Shown here: positions 1 through 7,170 of the stretch, piece after piece | How the letters are laid out: each line of letters begins with the position of its first letter | Position numbering within the stretch: the stretch's first letter is position 1 | NCBI GenBank assembly: GCA_035286465.1 | Contig: DATEDF010000112.1 | Coordinates: 1-31,710, forward strand | Reading direction: 5' to 3' | Length of the DNA: 31,710 nt | Source of the DNA: Fen-1231 sp035286465 | Lineage (GTDB): Bacteria; Gemmatimonadota; Gemmatimonadetes; Gemmatimonadales; Gemmatimonadaceae | Notes under the pieces: generated by a model | Database searches by the model: none | Told to the model about the DNA's origin: nothing | What the model saw: the letters and a program-made list of their open reading frames with translations, nothing else | Program-made: the position numbers and the translations under genes

Positions 1-467
1 TCATCCACGGCGATCTGTTCGCCGACAATATCCTCTTCAAGGGCGACAAGGTGGTGGCGCTCCTCGACTTCGAAGCCGCAGGGCGGGGGAAGTTCATCTT
101 CGATCTCGCCACGGCGGTGAACGCGCTCTGTTACTCGGGAGGGCGCTACGCCTTGAAGAAGTTCGAGGCGCTGATTTCCGGATATGAGGCCCTGCGCACC
201 CTGTCGTTGGCCGAGTGGGACGCCTTCCCCAACGAGTTGCGCTTCTCGGCCTTCCGGTTCACGGTCACGCGGTTGCGGGATTTCTTCCTGAATCCCGTGG
301 ACAAGCGCCAGCGGATCAACAAGGATTTCCAAGATTTCTACGACCGCCTCCTGATTTTGCGGCGGGAGCGCGAAGGCGGCATGGAAGCCATGCTGATGGC
401 AATGGCGACAGGTTACGACTACCGCAAGTATCAGAAGGTCAAGGCGGTCGAGCGACGCAGTCGCTGA
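1..467 (+). CDS. thrB: Homoserine kinase type II (APH-fold), 3' part
   Basis: The gene enters from the left edge; the reading frame starts at base 3 and ends at TGA 465-467. The first residues read IHGDLFADNILF, the catalytic loop of the APH/choline-kinase fold (catalytic Asp in HGD, Mg-binding Asn), followed by LLDFEAA, the second metal-binding Asp. The rest (FDLATAVNALCY, then an LRFSAFRFTVTRLRDFFLNP block) matches the C-terminal pattern of the APH-like homoserine kinases that phosphorylate homoserine with ATP in threonine synthesis, unlike the GHMP-type ThrB. Only about 154 residues are visible; the ATP-binding lobe lies outside. Another APH-family small-molecule kinase remains possible. 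Codon use is a little less GC-rich than in the following genes. Confidence 0.72.
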   Translation, partial: IHGDLFADNILFKGDKVVALLDFEAAGRGKFIFDLATAVNALCYSGGRYALKKFEALISGYEALRTLSLAEWDAFPNELRFSAFRFTVTRLRDFFLNPVDKRQRINKDFQDFYDRLLILRREREGGMEAMLMAMATGYDYRKYQKVKAVERRSR

Positions 468-514
468 ACCGCACCCGTGGCCCCCCTCTTGTCGGGCGGG
501 CTCGGTGGGCTACT

Positions 515-1099
515 ATGCCCACCATGCAGGACGACTCACTCGAGGCGCACATTCGGCAGATCCTCGCGCTCACCGGTGAGGACCCAGCGCGAGAAGGGTT
601 GCTCAAGACCCCCGTGCGCGTGGCGCGTGCGCTGCGCTTCCTGACCAAGGGCTACGCAGAAGATCCGAAGGCGGTGATCAACGGTGCGCTGTTCACCGAA
701 GACTACCAGGAAATGATCGTGCTCAAGGACCTGGACTTCTTCTCACTGTGCGAGCATCACATCCTGCCGTTCTTCGGCAAGGCGCACGTGGCCTACATCC
801 CGAACGGCCGCATCGTCGGACTCTCCAAGCTGCCGCGCATCGTGGACGTCTTCGCGCGGCGACTCCAGGTCCAGGAGCGCCTCACGGAGCAGGTCGCGCT
901 GGCGATCGAGGATGTCCTGCGGCCGGCCGGCGTCGGCGTCGTGATCGAGGCGTATCATCTGTGCATGATGATGCGTGGCGTCGAGAAGCAGCACTCGACG
1001 ACGATCACGTCCGCGCTGCGAGGCGCCTTCCGCGACGACGCGCGCACGCGCGAGGAGTTCCTCCGCCTCGCGTACGGTCCGTCCACCGCGTTGCGCTGA
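515..1099 (+). CDS. folE: GTP cyclohydrolase I, zinc type (FolE)
   Basis: This 194-residue protein converts GTP to 7,8-dihydroneopterin triphosphate, the first step of folate and other pterin synthesis, as a cytosolic homodecamer. The zinc ligands of type IA enzymes are present: Cys79 and His82 in SLCEHHILPFFGKAH and Cys150 in YHLCMMMRGVEKQHS. The segment GRIVGLSKLPRIVDVFARR and the substrate-loop motif QHSTTITSA are also typical, and the length is normal for the family. ATG 515 is preferred over ATG 524 because a GGTGGG at 504-509 lies 5 bases upstream of it. The next gene (SDR) starts 2 bp after the stop, so the two are almost certainly co-transcribed. Confidence 0.95.
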   Translation: MPTMQDDSLEAHIRQILALTGEDPAREGLLKTPVRVARALRFLTKGYAEDPKAVINGALFTEDYQEMIVLKDLDFFSLCEHHILPFFGKAHVAYIPNGRIVGLSKLPRIVDVFARRLQVQERLTEQVALAIEDVLRPAGVGVVIEAYHLCMMMRGVEKQHSTTITSALRGAFRDDARTREEFLRLAYGPSTALR

Positions 1100-1101
1100 A
1101 C

Positions 1102-1818
1102 GTGGGCGCGCTCGAGGGGCGCCACGCGCTCGTCACCGGCGCCTCGCGCGGGATCGGCGCGGCCGTCGCGCGTGCCCTCGCCGAACAGGGGGCGCGCGTC
1201 GCGCTGGCCGCGCGATCGGCCGCCGCGCTGGAGGCGCTCGCGCACGAGCTCGGGGCGGGGCATCTGGCCGTCGCGGGCGATGTCACTCGCGCGGACGACG
1301 TCGCCGCGCTCGAGGCGCGCGTGACGGCGTGGGCGGCGGGCGCGCCGGACATCCTTGTCAACAACGCGGGGATCTTCCCCCGCGCGCGCGTGCACGAGCA
1401 GGATGCCGACGCCTTCGCCCACGCGCTCGACATCAATCTGGCGGCCCCGTTCCGTGTGCTCCGCGCGTTCCTCCCCGCGATGCTCGCGCGTCGCCGCGGC
1501 GACATCGTGACGCTCGGCACGGTCGCCGACCGGCACATCTACCAGGAGAACGCGGCGTACAGCGCCGGCAAGTTCGGCGCCCGGGCGCTCCACGAAGTGC
1601 TCCGCGCCGAGACGCGCGGCACCGGCGTCCGCGCCACGCTCGTCGCCCCGGGACCGGTGGACACCGACCTCTGGAACCCGCACGAGCGCTCGCTCGGCCG
1701 GTCGCTGCCGTCGCGCGAGGCGATGCTGCGGGCCGAAGATGTCGCGCGGGCGGTGGTGTTCGCGGTCTCCACGCCGCCGCACGTGGATGTCGAGGAGCTG
1801 CGGCTGTCCCGGAGCTAG
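1102..1818 (+). CDS. Short-chain dehydrogenase/reductase
   Basis: A 238-residue classical SDR that reduces or oxidises a carbonyl/alcohol with NAD(P)H. It has the dinucleotide-binding TGASRGIG at 12-19, NNAG at 87-90, the Asn of the catalytic tetrad in LDINLA, and YSAGK with Tyr153 and Lys157. The usual catalytic Ser, 13 residues before the Tyr, is Thr140 here (TLGTVADR). The GTG start lies 2 bp after the folE stop. That coupling suggests a role in pterin reduction (sepiapterin- or dihydromonapterin-reductase-like), but this is inference and a general SDR is equally possible. The stop codon TAG (1816-1818) is exactly the insertion point of an IS630 element; the last G belongs to the element, and the protein is not shortened. 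Confidence 0.85.
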   Translation: MGALEGRHALVTGASRGIGAAVARALAEQGARVALAARSAAALEALAHELGAGHLAVAGDVTRADDVAALEARVTAWAAGAPDILVNNAGIFPRARVHEQDADAFAHALDINLAAPFRVLRAFLPAMLARRRGDIVTLGTVADRHIYQENAAYSAGKFGARALHEVLRAETRGTGVRATLVAPGPVDTDLWNPHERSLGRSLPSREAMLRAEDVARAVVFAVSTPPHVDVEELRLSRS

Positions 1819-1851
1819 TCCTCAGTGACATAAGTATGGTAACGTATTCTC
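1818..1851 (+). repeat. IS630 left terminal inverted repeat
   Basis: Read against the reverse complement of the right end, the first 34 bases align without gaps and agree at roughly two thirds of positions. The inner 11 bases are almost identical (ACGTATTCTC shared). Both ends begin with GT directly after the target TA. These are the expected transposase binding sites. Confidence 0.85.
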
Positions 1852-1900
1852 TGGACTTCGCGACCGCGGGGTGACATACTTCCTCCACCCGGAGGGAGCC

Positions 1901-2209
1901 ATGCCGCGAGCGAGCCCGTTCGTGATTCGGTTGTCGCGCTTCGAGCGCGAGGTACTCGAGGAGCGGAGTCGGCAGTATACGTTACCGTATCGAGACGTCG
2001 TGCGCGCCAGGATCGTGCTGCTCGCAGCCGAGGGACTCGAGAACACGGTGATCGGCGATCGGCTGGATCTGCCGCGACCGGTGGTGAGTAAGTGGCGCCA
2101 GCGCTTCTGTCGAGAACGCCTCGCGGGCCTCGAGGAGCGTCCGCGCAGAGGTCGCCCCTCTGGTTTTTCCCCCTCGGGTCGTCGCGCTCGTGAAGGCCCT
2201 CGCGTGTGA
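1901..2209 (+). CDS. IS630 transposase, N-terminal HTH part (orfA)
   Basis: This frame encodes about 100 residues with the winged-helix/HTH DNA-binding region of IS630 transposases (RDVVRARIVLLAAEGL, then IGDRLDLPRPVVSKWRQRF, then LAGLEERPRRGRP). ATG 1901 is chosen because a strong GGAGGG lies at 1891-1896. The family-like sequence stops making sense after RPRRGRP; the remaining residues to the stop at 2209 look like out-of-frame translation. The matching continuation (FPPRVVALVKALACELP) lies in the +1 frame, which is open through the overlap. Full transposase would therefore need a +1 shift near the T5C5 run at 2164-2173, giving about 382 residues, a normal length. Either a programmed shift or a one-base mutation. 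Confidence 0.8.
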   Translation: MPRASPFVIRLSRFEREVLEERSRQYTLPYRDVVRARIVLLAAEGLENTVIGDRLDLPRPVVSKWRQRFCRERLAGLEERPRRGRPSGFSPSGRRAREGPRV

Positions 2210-3050
2210 GCTCCCCGCCACCCTCGGCTTGCCGCTCTCGCGCTTCAGCCGGGCGGAGTTGCGGCGGCACGTCCTCGCCGCTGGCATCGTGGCGGAGATT
2301 TCGGGCGTGACGATCTGGCGCTGGTTGCGCGAGGATGCGATTCGGCCGTGGAGTCACCGCAGTTGGATTTTCCCCCGGGATCCGGACTTCGCCGCCAAGG
2401 CGGGCCCCGTGCTCGACCTGTATCACCGCCGCTGGCAGGGCACGCCGCTCGGCCCGCGCGACTTCGTGCTCTCGGCGGATGAGAAGACGCAGATTCAGCT
2501 CCTCAGTCCCCGCCATCCGATTACGCCGCCCACCGCCGGCCACCCGATACGGGTGTCCTCGGACTACCGCCGGCACGGCACCTGCGCCTATCTGGCCGCG
2601 TGGGATGTGCACCGCGCCGCGGTGTTCGGGCGCGTGGTGTCGACGCTCTCGATCGCGGCCTTTGACGCCTTGGTCGCGGCCGTGATGCGGCGCGCGCCCT
2701 ATCGCACCGCGCGCCGCGTCTTCTGGATCGTGGACAACGGCACGATCCATCGGGGGCAACGGGCGGTCGGTCGGCTGCGCGCACGATGGCCCAACCTCAT
2801 GCTCGTGCATCTGCCGGTGCACGCCAGTTGGCTGAATCAAGTCGAGATCTATTTCTCGATCCTCCAGCGCAAGGCCCTCACGCCGGGTGATTTCGCGACT
2901 GAAGCAGCGGCTGCCGAGCGCATCCTGGGATTCCAACACCACTACCAAACGGTCGCCCGGCCCTTCGAATGGCGCTTCACTCGCCGCGACTTGGCCCGCC
3001 TCCTGGCGCGGTGCCCCGATTCGGCAACCTCGACGAAGATCGCCGCGTGA
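2190..3050 (+). CDS. IS630 transposase, DDE catalytic part (orfB)
   Basis: This frame carries the catalytic core. The three acidic residues are seen as Asp in LSADEKTQIQ, Asp in WIVDNGTIHRG, and Glu in HASWLNQVEIYFSILQRKAL, with 36 residues between the last two. The annotated start is a GTG at 2190, but the same frame is open further upstream and reads family-like sequence from about 2163, so this GTG is probably not a real start. The product is likely made as a fusion with the HTH part through a frameshift. If no shift occurs, the element is inactive or makes two separate polypeptides. Confidence 0.85.
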   Translation: MKALACELPATLGLPLSRFSRAELRRHVLAAGIVAEISGVTIWRWLREDAIRPWSHRSWIFPRDPDFAAKAGPVLDLYHRRWQGTPLGPRDFVLSADEKTQIQLLSPRHPITPPTAGHPIRVSSDYRRHGTCAYLAAWDVHRAAVFGRVVSTLSIAAFDALVAAVMRRAPYRTARRVFWIVDNGTIHRGQRAVGRLRARWPNLMLVHLPVHASWLNQVEIYFSILQRKALTPGDFATEAAAAERILGFQHHYQTVARPFEWRFTRRDLARLLARCPDSATSTKIAA

Positions 3051-3082
3051 GAATACGTCACCGAACTTCTGTTCCGCTGTAC
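3049..3082 (-). repeat. IS630 right terminal inverted repeat
   Basis: This is the partner of the left repeat. It begins with GAGAATACGT, the exact complement of the inner end of the left repeat, and ends with GTAC next to TA 3083-3084. The stop codon of the transposase (TGA 3048-3050) overlaps its inner edge, a compact arrangement usual for insertion sequences. Confidence 0.85.
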
Positions 3083-3094
3083 TAGTGGCGGGTC

Positions 3095-3122
3095 GCGCCG
3101 CGGAGAACTCCCCGCGCGGCGC
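3095..3122. terminator. Hairpin between convergent genes, possible bidirectional terminator
   Basis: GCGCCGCG (3095-3102) pairs with CGCGGCGC (3115-3122) over 8 bp around a 12-base loop. There is no T tract. Before the IS630 insertion it lay about 10 bp after the SDR stop, and it lies 2 bp beyond the stop of the convergent acyl-CoA synthetase gene, a fitting place for a shared terminator. Confidence 0.4.
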
Positions 3123-3124
3123 CG

Positions 3125-4954
3125 CTACTCCGCCGCGGACGGCTCCGCGTAAAGCGAGTCAATCAGCGCCCGATAGTCCGCCTCGATGACCCGGCGCTTC
3201 ACCTTGAGCGTCGGCGTCAGCTCGCCGCGCTCGACCGAGAAATCGTGCTCGAGCAGCGCGATCTTCTTCGGCGTCTCGAAACTCGCGAGCCCCGTCAGCT
3301 CCGCGCGCACTTCCTGCTCCACCTTGGCGCGAATCGTGGGCATCTCGAGCAGCTGCGAGCGCTGCGTCCAGATGATGTTCCGGCGCGCCGCCCACCGCTC
3401 GAGCTGGTCCCAGTTCGGCACCACCAGCAGCACCGGGAACTTCCGCCGGTCGCCGATCATCACCGCCTGACTCACGTACTTGTTCGTCTTCACCTTGTTC
3501 TCGATCGGCTGCGGCGCGATGTTCTTGCCCCCCGCGGTCACGATGATGTCCTTCTTGCGGTCGGTGATGCGGAGGAAGCCGTCCTCGATGACGCCGATGT
3601 CGCCCGTGTGAAACCACCCCTCGGCGTCGATCGCCTCCTTCGTCGCCTCGGGGTTGTGATAGTATCCCGCCATGACGTGCGGCCCGCGCGTGCGGATCTC
3701 GCCGTCCGGCGCGATCATCACCTCGACGCCGTCCACGGGCTTGCCCACGAAGCCGATGCGGAACGCGTCCGGCGTGTTCACCGAGATCACCGGCGACGTC
3801 TCGGTGAGCCCGTACCCCTCGAGGATGACGAGGCCCGCGGCGAAGAAGAACTTGTTGATCTCGGGGGCGAGCGGGGCCCCGCCCGACACGAAGTAGCGGA
3901 GGCGGCCGCCCGTCCGGGCCTTGAGCTTGCTGAACACGAGCCGCTGCGCGAGCGCGTACCGCGCGGCCAGCATCCGGCCGGGCGCGCGCCCGGCGAGCGT
4001 CGCGTCGGCCCACCGGTCGGCGACCGCGCGCGCCCAGAAGAAGATCTGCTTCTTCACCCAGCCGCCGGCGAGCGCGTTCTCCAGCACGCGCGCGTACATC
4101 TTCTCGTACAGCCGCGGGACCGACATGCAGATCGTCGGCCGCACCTCCTGCATGTTGATCGGCACGGTGTCGAGCGACTCGGCATAGGCGATCGAAGTGC
4201 CCGTCGCCCAGAACAGGTAGTCGCCTGTCCGCTCGAAGACGTGCGAGAGCGGGAGAAAAGAGAGCGCCACGTCGTCGCCGCGAAACGGGATCTTGACGCG
4301 GCAGGCCGCGACGTTCGAGTAGAGGTTGTCGTGGGTGAGCATCACACCCTTCGGGAGCCCCGTCGTGCCGGACGTGTAGATGAGCGTCGCGAGCGCTCCC
4401 GGCTGCACGGTGAGCGCGTCGCGCCGCCACGCGGCGGCACGCGCCGGGGAATCCACGGCCGCGCCCCGGGCCTCGACCTCCGCGAGCGTGAGGTCCACGC
4501 CGGCCGCCTTCTCGGACGCGAACGTGATGACGTGTCGAAGCGCGGGCGCCTCGGTGCGGACGGCGGCGATCTTGGCCGCCTGGGCGTGCGTGGACACGAA
4601 GATCGCCACGGCGCCGGCATTGCCCAGGATGTGCGGGATCTGCTCCGCCGGCAGCGTCGGGTAGATCGGCACGTCGGCGACGCCGAGCGAGAGACACGCC
4701 CAGTCGGCGAGCGCCCACTCGGGCCGGTTCTCCGAGAGGATCGCGATCCGGTCACCGCGCGCGAATCCGAGCTCCGACAGTCCGAGCGCAAGCCGGCGCA
4801 CGCGCTCGAGCACCGCGGCGTGGGAGAGCGGCTCGTAGCGCCCTTCACGCCGCACCTGATAGGCGTCGGGACGCTGGTAGCGCTCGAGCGTCTCGAAGAA
4901 GAGCTGGGTCAGGGTGCCGCTCGGCGGCCGCGGCCCGCCGCGGGCGTTCATCAT
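3125..4954 (-). CDS. Long-chain acyl-CoA synthetase (AMP-forming)
   Basis: A 609-residue ANL-superfamily enzyme that activates fatty acids to acyl-CoA through an acyl-adenylate. Visible motifs in order are the P-loop YTSGTTGLPKGVMLTH, the linker region LPLSHVFERTGDY typical of long-chain enzymes, GYGLTETSP, GWFHTGDIG, DRKKDIIVTAGGKNIAP, and the C-terminal catalytic lysine region TPTLKVKRR. The size and these motifs fit the FadD15-like bacterial long-chain group. Two adjacent ATGs exist at 4954 and 4951; a GAGGA upstream is better spaced for the second. It lies 21 bp downstream of the lipoprotein gene on the same strand and probably ends that operon. A hairpin follows its stop. Confidence 0.93.
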   Translation of the reverse strand: MMNARGGPRPPSGTLTQLFFETLERYQRPDAYQVRREGRYEPLSHAAVLERVRRLALGLSELGFARGDRIAILSENRPEWALADWACLSLGVADVPIYPTLPAEQIPHILGNAGAVAIFVSTHAQAAKIAAVRTEAPALRHVITFASEKAAGVDLTLAEVEARGAAVDSPARAAAWRRDALTVQPGALATLIYTSGTTGLPKGVMLTHDNLYSNVAACRVKIPFRGDDVALSFLPLSHVFERTGDYLFWATGTSIAYAESLDTVPINMQEVRPTICMSVPRLYEKMYARVLENALAGGWVKKQIFFWARAVADRWADATLAGRAPGRMLAARYALAQRLVFSKLKARTGGRLRYFVSGGAPLAPEINKFFFAAGLVILEGYGLTETSPVISVNTPDAFRIGFVGKPVDGVEVMIAPDGEIRTRGPHVMAGYYHNPEATKEAIDAEGWFHTGDIGVIEDGFLRITDRKKDIIVTAGGKNIAPQPIENKVKTNKYVSQAVMIGDRRKFPVLLVVPNWDQLERWAARRNIIWTQRSQLLEMPTIRAKVEQEVRAELTGLASFETPKKIALLEHDFSVERGELTPTLKVKRRVIEADYRALIDSLYAEPSAAE

Positions 4955-4975
4955 CGGTCCTCGCAGTCGCGTGGG

Positions 4976-5767
4976 CTACCTGGGCTGCGTATGAACTACG
5001 AAACGGACCGGACTTCCGCGAACGGGCGCTCCGCGGTAGCGCACCGTCGCGATGACCACGAACGAATCGGGTGTGGTCGGCAGGAGGAGCGAGCGAATCC
5101 GGAGCGTCCGCCCGGCGCCGCCGTCCGCGGTGGTCGTGTCGAGCGGCGAGGCCCTCGACCCCTCGGCCCAGAGCGAGGCGAGCGTCGTGTCCGTGCTCGC
5201 GAGCGCCGCGCCGTGAAAGAAGCCCTGGTACGACACCAGCCATCCCTTGCTGCCCGTGATGCCGCCCGCCGTGTCCCTTGTCGCAACCCGGACGCCCAGC
5301 GACGCCGTCACGTTCCGCGCGGCGCTGTCGGGGATCGTGAAGCGGAGGGTGTCCACGACCTTGCCCGTGACGAGCACGGTGTCGGGGCGGCGCGCCACTT
5401 CGAGCGTCCGGCTGACGGATTGCAGCGCTCCCACGCTGGCCACGATGCGCACCGCGCCGTTGCGGGCCTGGGCGGTCACGAACCCGGCGCCGTCAATCGT
5501 GAGCCCGGTGTCGAGCGCGATGTAGCGGATCCCGGCGTCCGCGATGACGGCGCCCGAGGCGTTGTATGCCACGGCGTGGAGCGGCGCGGCGCGCCCCAGC
5601 GAGTCGCGCAGCGTGTCGCCCGACACGATGGCGGGGAAGGGAAGCGTGTCGAATTCGAGCGCGACGGCCGTCGCGGGGCCGGTGGCGACGTCCGTGCAGC
5701 TCCCGGCGAGCGCCGCCAGCGCGACGAGCAACGGCGCCAATGCGCCGCCGCGCACCCCCGCGCTCAT
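4976..5767 (-). CDS. Putative lipoprotein with Ig-like (Big-type) region
   Basis: A 263-residue protein with a type II signal peptide: a short N-terminus, a hydrophobic stretch LAPLLVALAALAG and a lipobox ending in GSC at about residue 24. Export and lipid anchoring are therefore likely. The segment about 35-125 (valine/alanine-rich strands, 'DAGIRYIALDTG' then 'GFVTAQARNGAVRIVASVG') resembles bacterial Ig-like group 2 repeats, as found in surface proteins. I recognise no enzyme motif. The start ATG overlaps the stop of the upstream parA-like gene by 4 bp (ATGA), so the two are translationally coupled. Function unknown. Confidence 0.75.
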   Translation of the reverse strand: MSAGVRGGALAPLLVALAALAGSCTDVATGPATAVALEFDTLPFPAIVSGDTLRDSLGRAAPLHAVAYNASGAVIADAGIRYIALDTGLTIDGAGFVTAQARNGAVRIVASVGALQSVSRTLEVARRPDTVLVTGKVVDTLRFTIPDSAARNVTASLGVRVATRDTAGGITGSKGWLVSYQGFFHGAALASTDTTLASLWAEGSRASPLDTTTADGGAGRTLRIRSLLLPTTPDSFVVIATVRYRGAPVRGSPVRFVVHTQPR

Positions 5768-6534
5768 CGCGCGAAGCGCTCCGCGAGCAGGGTGGCGAGA
5801 TCAACGTACGCGCACGACGCAGGGTCGTCGGGTGTGCGAATGACGACCGGCTGCCCCGCGGCGAACGCCTCGCTCACCGCCGTGCTGCGCGGAATGACCA
5901 GGTCGAACACGAGATCGCGCGGCACGTGCGCCCGGACATACTCCGCCGTGCGCTCGCACGTCGCGTTCCCGGGCTCGAACATCGTGAGGAGCAGGCCGTC
6001 GAACGTGAGCCGCGGGTGGTGCGCCACCACGTCCTGGATGGCGCGCAGGATCTGCGGCGTCGTCCGCAGCACGAGCGGCTCGCACTGGAGCGGCACGAGC
6101 ACGCGGTCGCTCGAGGCCAGCGCGCGCCGCGAGATCGGCCCGAGGCCGGGCGGCGTGTCCACGACGACGACGTCGCAGCGCTCGGCGGCCGCGGCGAGCA
6201 TGCGCGGGAGGAGGTCGCCCTCCGCAATCGCGCGCGCGTAGTCCGAGTGGTCCGCGGCTTCGGTGATGCTGCCGACGAGCATCACGCGGAGCCACGGCAG
6301 CGCGGTGGGGAGAATCACGTCGCGGAGGGCGCGGCGCCCCCGCAGGTAGTCGGCGAAGCCCACCGTGGCGTGCCCCCGCTTGAGGCCGGCCCCGTAGCGC
6401 ACCGAGCCCTGCGGGTCCACGTCCACGATGAGCGTCTTGAGCCCGCGCCGCGCGAATGCCGCGCCCAGGTTCACGACCGTTGCCGTCTTCCCGACGCCGC
6501 CCTTCTGACTGACGATCGCGAGTGTCTTCCCCAC
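5764..6534 (-). CDS. ParA/Soj-family ATPase, no ParB partner seen
   Basis: A 256-residue P-loop ATPase of the ParA/MinD group. It has the deviant Walker A KGGVGKTA at 11-18 with the signature Lys11, the switch I region VDVDPQGSVRYGAG, and Walker B DVVVVDTPPGLGP. Such proteins bind DNA or membrane as ATP dimers and position chromosomes or protein clusters. No parB gene or parS-like site is next to it. Its neighbours are a TPR protein upstream (9-bp gap) and a lipoprotein downstream (ATGA overlap), so a positioning role for an envelope complex is as plausible as chromosome segregation. The start is GTG; upstream Shine-Dalgarno evidence is weak. Confidence 0.88.
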   Translation of the reverse strand: MGKTLAIVSQKGGVGKTATVVNLGAAFARRGLKTLIVDVDPQGSVRYGAGLKRGHATVGFADYLRGRRALRDVILPTALPWLRVMLVGSITEAADHSDYARAIAEGDLLPRMLAAAAERCDVVVVDTPPGLGPISRRALASSDRVLVPLQCEPLVLRTTPQILRAIQDVVAHHPRLTFDGLLLTMFEPGNATCERTAEYVRAHVPRDLVFDLVIPRSTAVSEAFAAGQPVVIRTPDDPASCAYVDLATLLAERFAR

Positions 6535-6543
6535 GTGGCGTGT

Positions 6544-6999
6544 CTACCCCTCACGCTCGGGGAGTGGACCACCCGTGGGATGCCGGAGCTGCTCGAGCGT
6601 GGCCTGCGCGTGCCGGATCCAGCGCTCGGCCTCCTCGCCCGTGGGTGGATGCGCGAGAAACGCCTGGAGGTGTTTCTCCGCGCCGGCGCTGTCGCCGCGC
6701 TTGATCAGCAGGAACGCCAGCCCGTAGTGCGCGCCGGAGAGCCCGGGGTCTATTTCGAGTGCCCGCCGGTAGGCGCGCACCGCCTCGTCGAGACGGCCGA
6801 TGCGCGAGAAGGCAATGGCCATGTTCTGCAGCACGCGCAGGTCGTTGGGCGTGTCGCGGAGCGCGAGCCGATAGGAGGTGAGCGCGGCGTCGTAGTCGCC
6901 CTGACGCTCCAGCACCAGCGCTTCGCTCAGGTAGTCGAGGCGCTGCGGCCGGACTTCACTCTTGGACCTGCCGCCGAAGAGGCGGCTCAACCAGGACAT
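6544..6999 (-). CDS. TPR-repeat protein
   Basis: A 151-residue protein with about three tetratricopeptide repeats between residues 20 and 120 (for example GDYDAALTSYRLALRDTPND, GRLDEAVRAYRRALEIDPG, GDSAGAEKHLQAFLAHPP). The N-terminus MSWLSRLFGG is amphipathic and could contact the membrane; no signal peptide is seen. ATG 6999 is chosen over the GTG nine bases upstream because GAGGGG sits 8 bases before it and directly abuts the GTG. It is the first gene of the apparent operon with the ParA-like ATPase, lipoprotein and acyl-CoA synthetase. TPR proteins act as interaction scaffolds; partner unknown. Confidence 0.82.
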   Translation of the reverse strand: MSWLSRLFGGRSKSEVRPQRLDYLSEALVLERQGDYDAALTSYRLALRDTPNDLRVLQNMAIAFSRIGRLDEAVRAYRRALEIDPGLSGAHYGLAFLLIKRGDSAGAEKHLQAFLAHPPTGEEAERWIRHAQATLEQLRHPTGGPLPEREG

Positions 7000-7170
7000 G
7001 CGCGGCACCCCTCAACAGGACGCTCTGTCACCGCTCGAAGGCACAAGCTATTCCCGAGGGGGGAGGGCAGCAACCGAGGTACCGTCGGGCCGGTCGCAGA
7101 GGTAGCTTCCGAATCGAGCGGGCGGCGAGCCGCGTGCCGCCTGCCTCGCGGTCCTCCAGCCCTGTGCGCG
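7000..7170. other. Divergent intergenic region with a GC-rich hairpin (7119-7143)
   Basis: This 171-bp gap separates the TPR gene (minus) from the phosphoribosyltransferase gene (plus) and must hold both promoters, although no convincing -35/-10 pair stands out. An 8-bp stem, CGGGCGGC (7119-7126) with GCCGCCTG (7136-7143), ends 27 bases before the PRTase start. In DNA this rich in G and C such a stem may be chance. Confidence 0.35.

Larger units (their letters stand above)
1818..3082 (+). mobile_element. IS630-family insertion sequence, complete, about 1265 bp
   Basis: The element is bounded by imperfect inverted repeats (1818-1851 and 3049-3082) and flanked by TA on both sides (1816-1817 and 3083-3084), the duplicated dinucleotide of IS630/Tc1 elements. 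The outer context is C-TA on the left and TA-G on the right, so the empty site was CTAG, the known preferred target of IS630. It encodes a helix-turn-helix part and a DDE catalytic part in two overlapping frames. Removing the element and one TA joins GGAGCTAG directly to TGGCGGG, which restores the SDR stop codon followed by the hairpin at 3095-3122. Confidence 0.9.

Noticed and set aside
1102..1818. SDR truncated by the IS630 insertion
   Set aside because: The stop codon is regenerated exactly, and 238 residues with Tyr and Lys in place is a normal SDR length.
3245..6241. Very long open frame opposite fadD, lipoprotein and parA
   Set aside because: Antisense frames stay open by chance in GC-rich DNA. 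The translation is Arg/His/Glu-rich low complexity without domains, whereas the minus strand gives three recognisable proteins.
7060..7170. T-box leader, because of a GGTACC-containing palindrome
   Set aside because: The conserved T-box sequence around GGTACC, specifier loop and terminator are not present, and the gene is not an amino-acid or tRNA-ligase gene.
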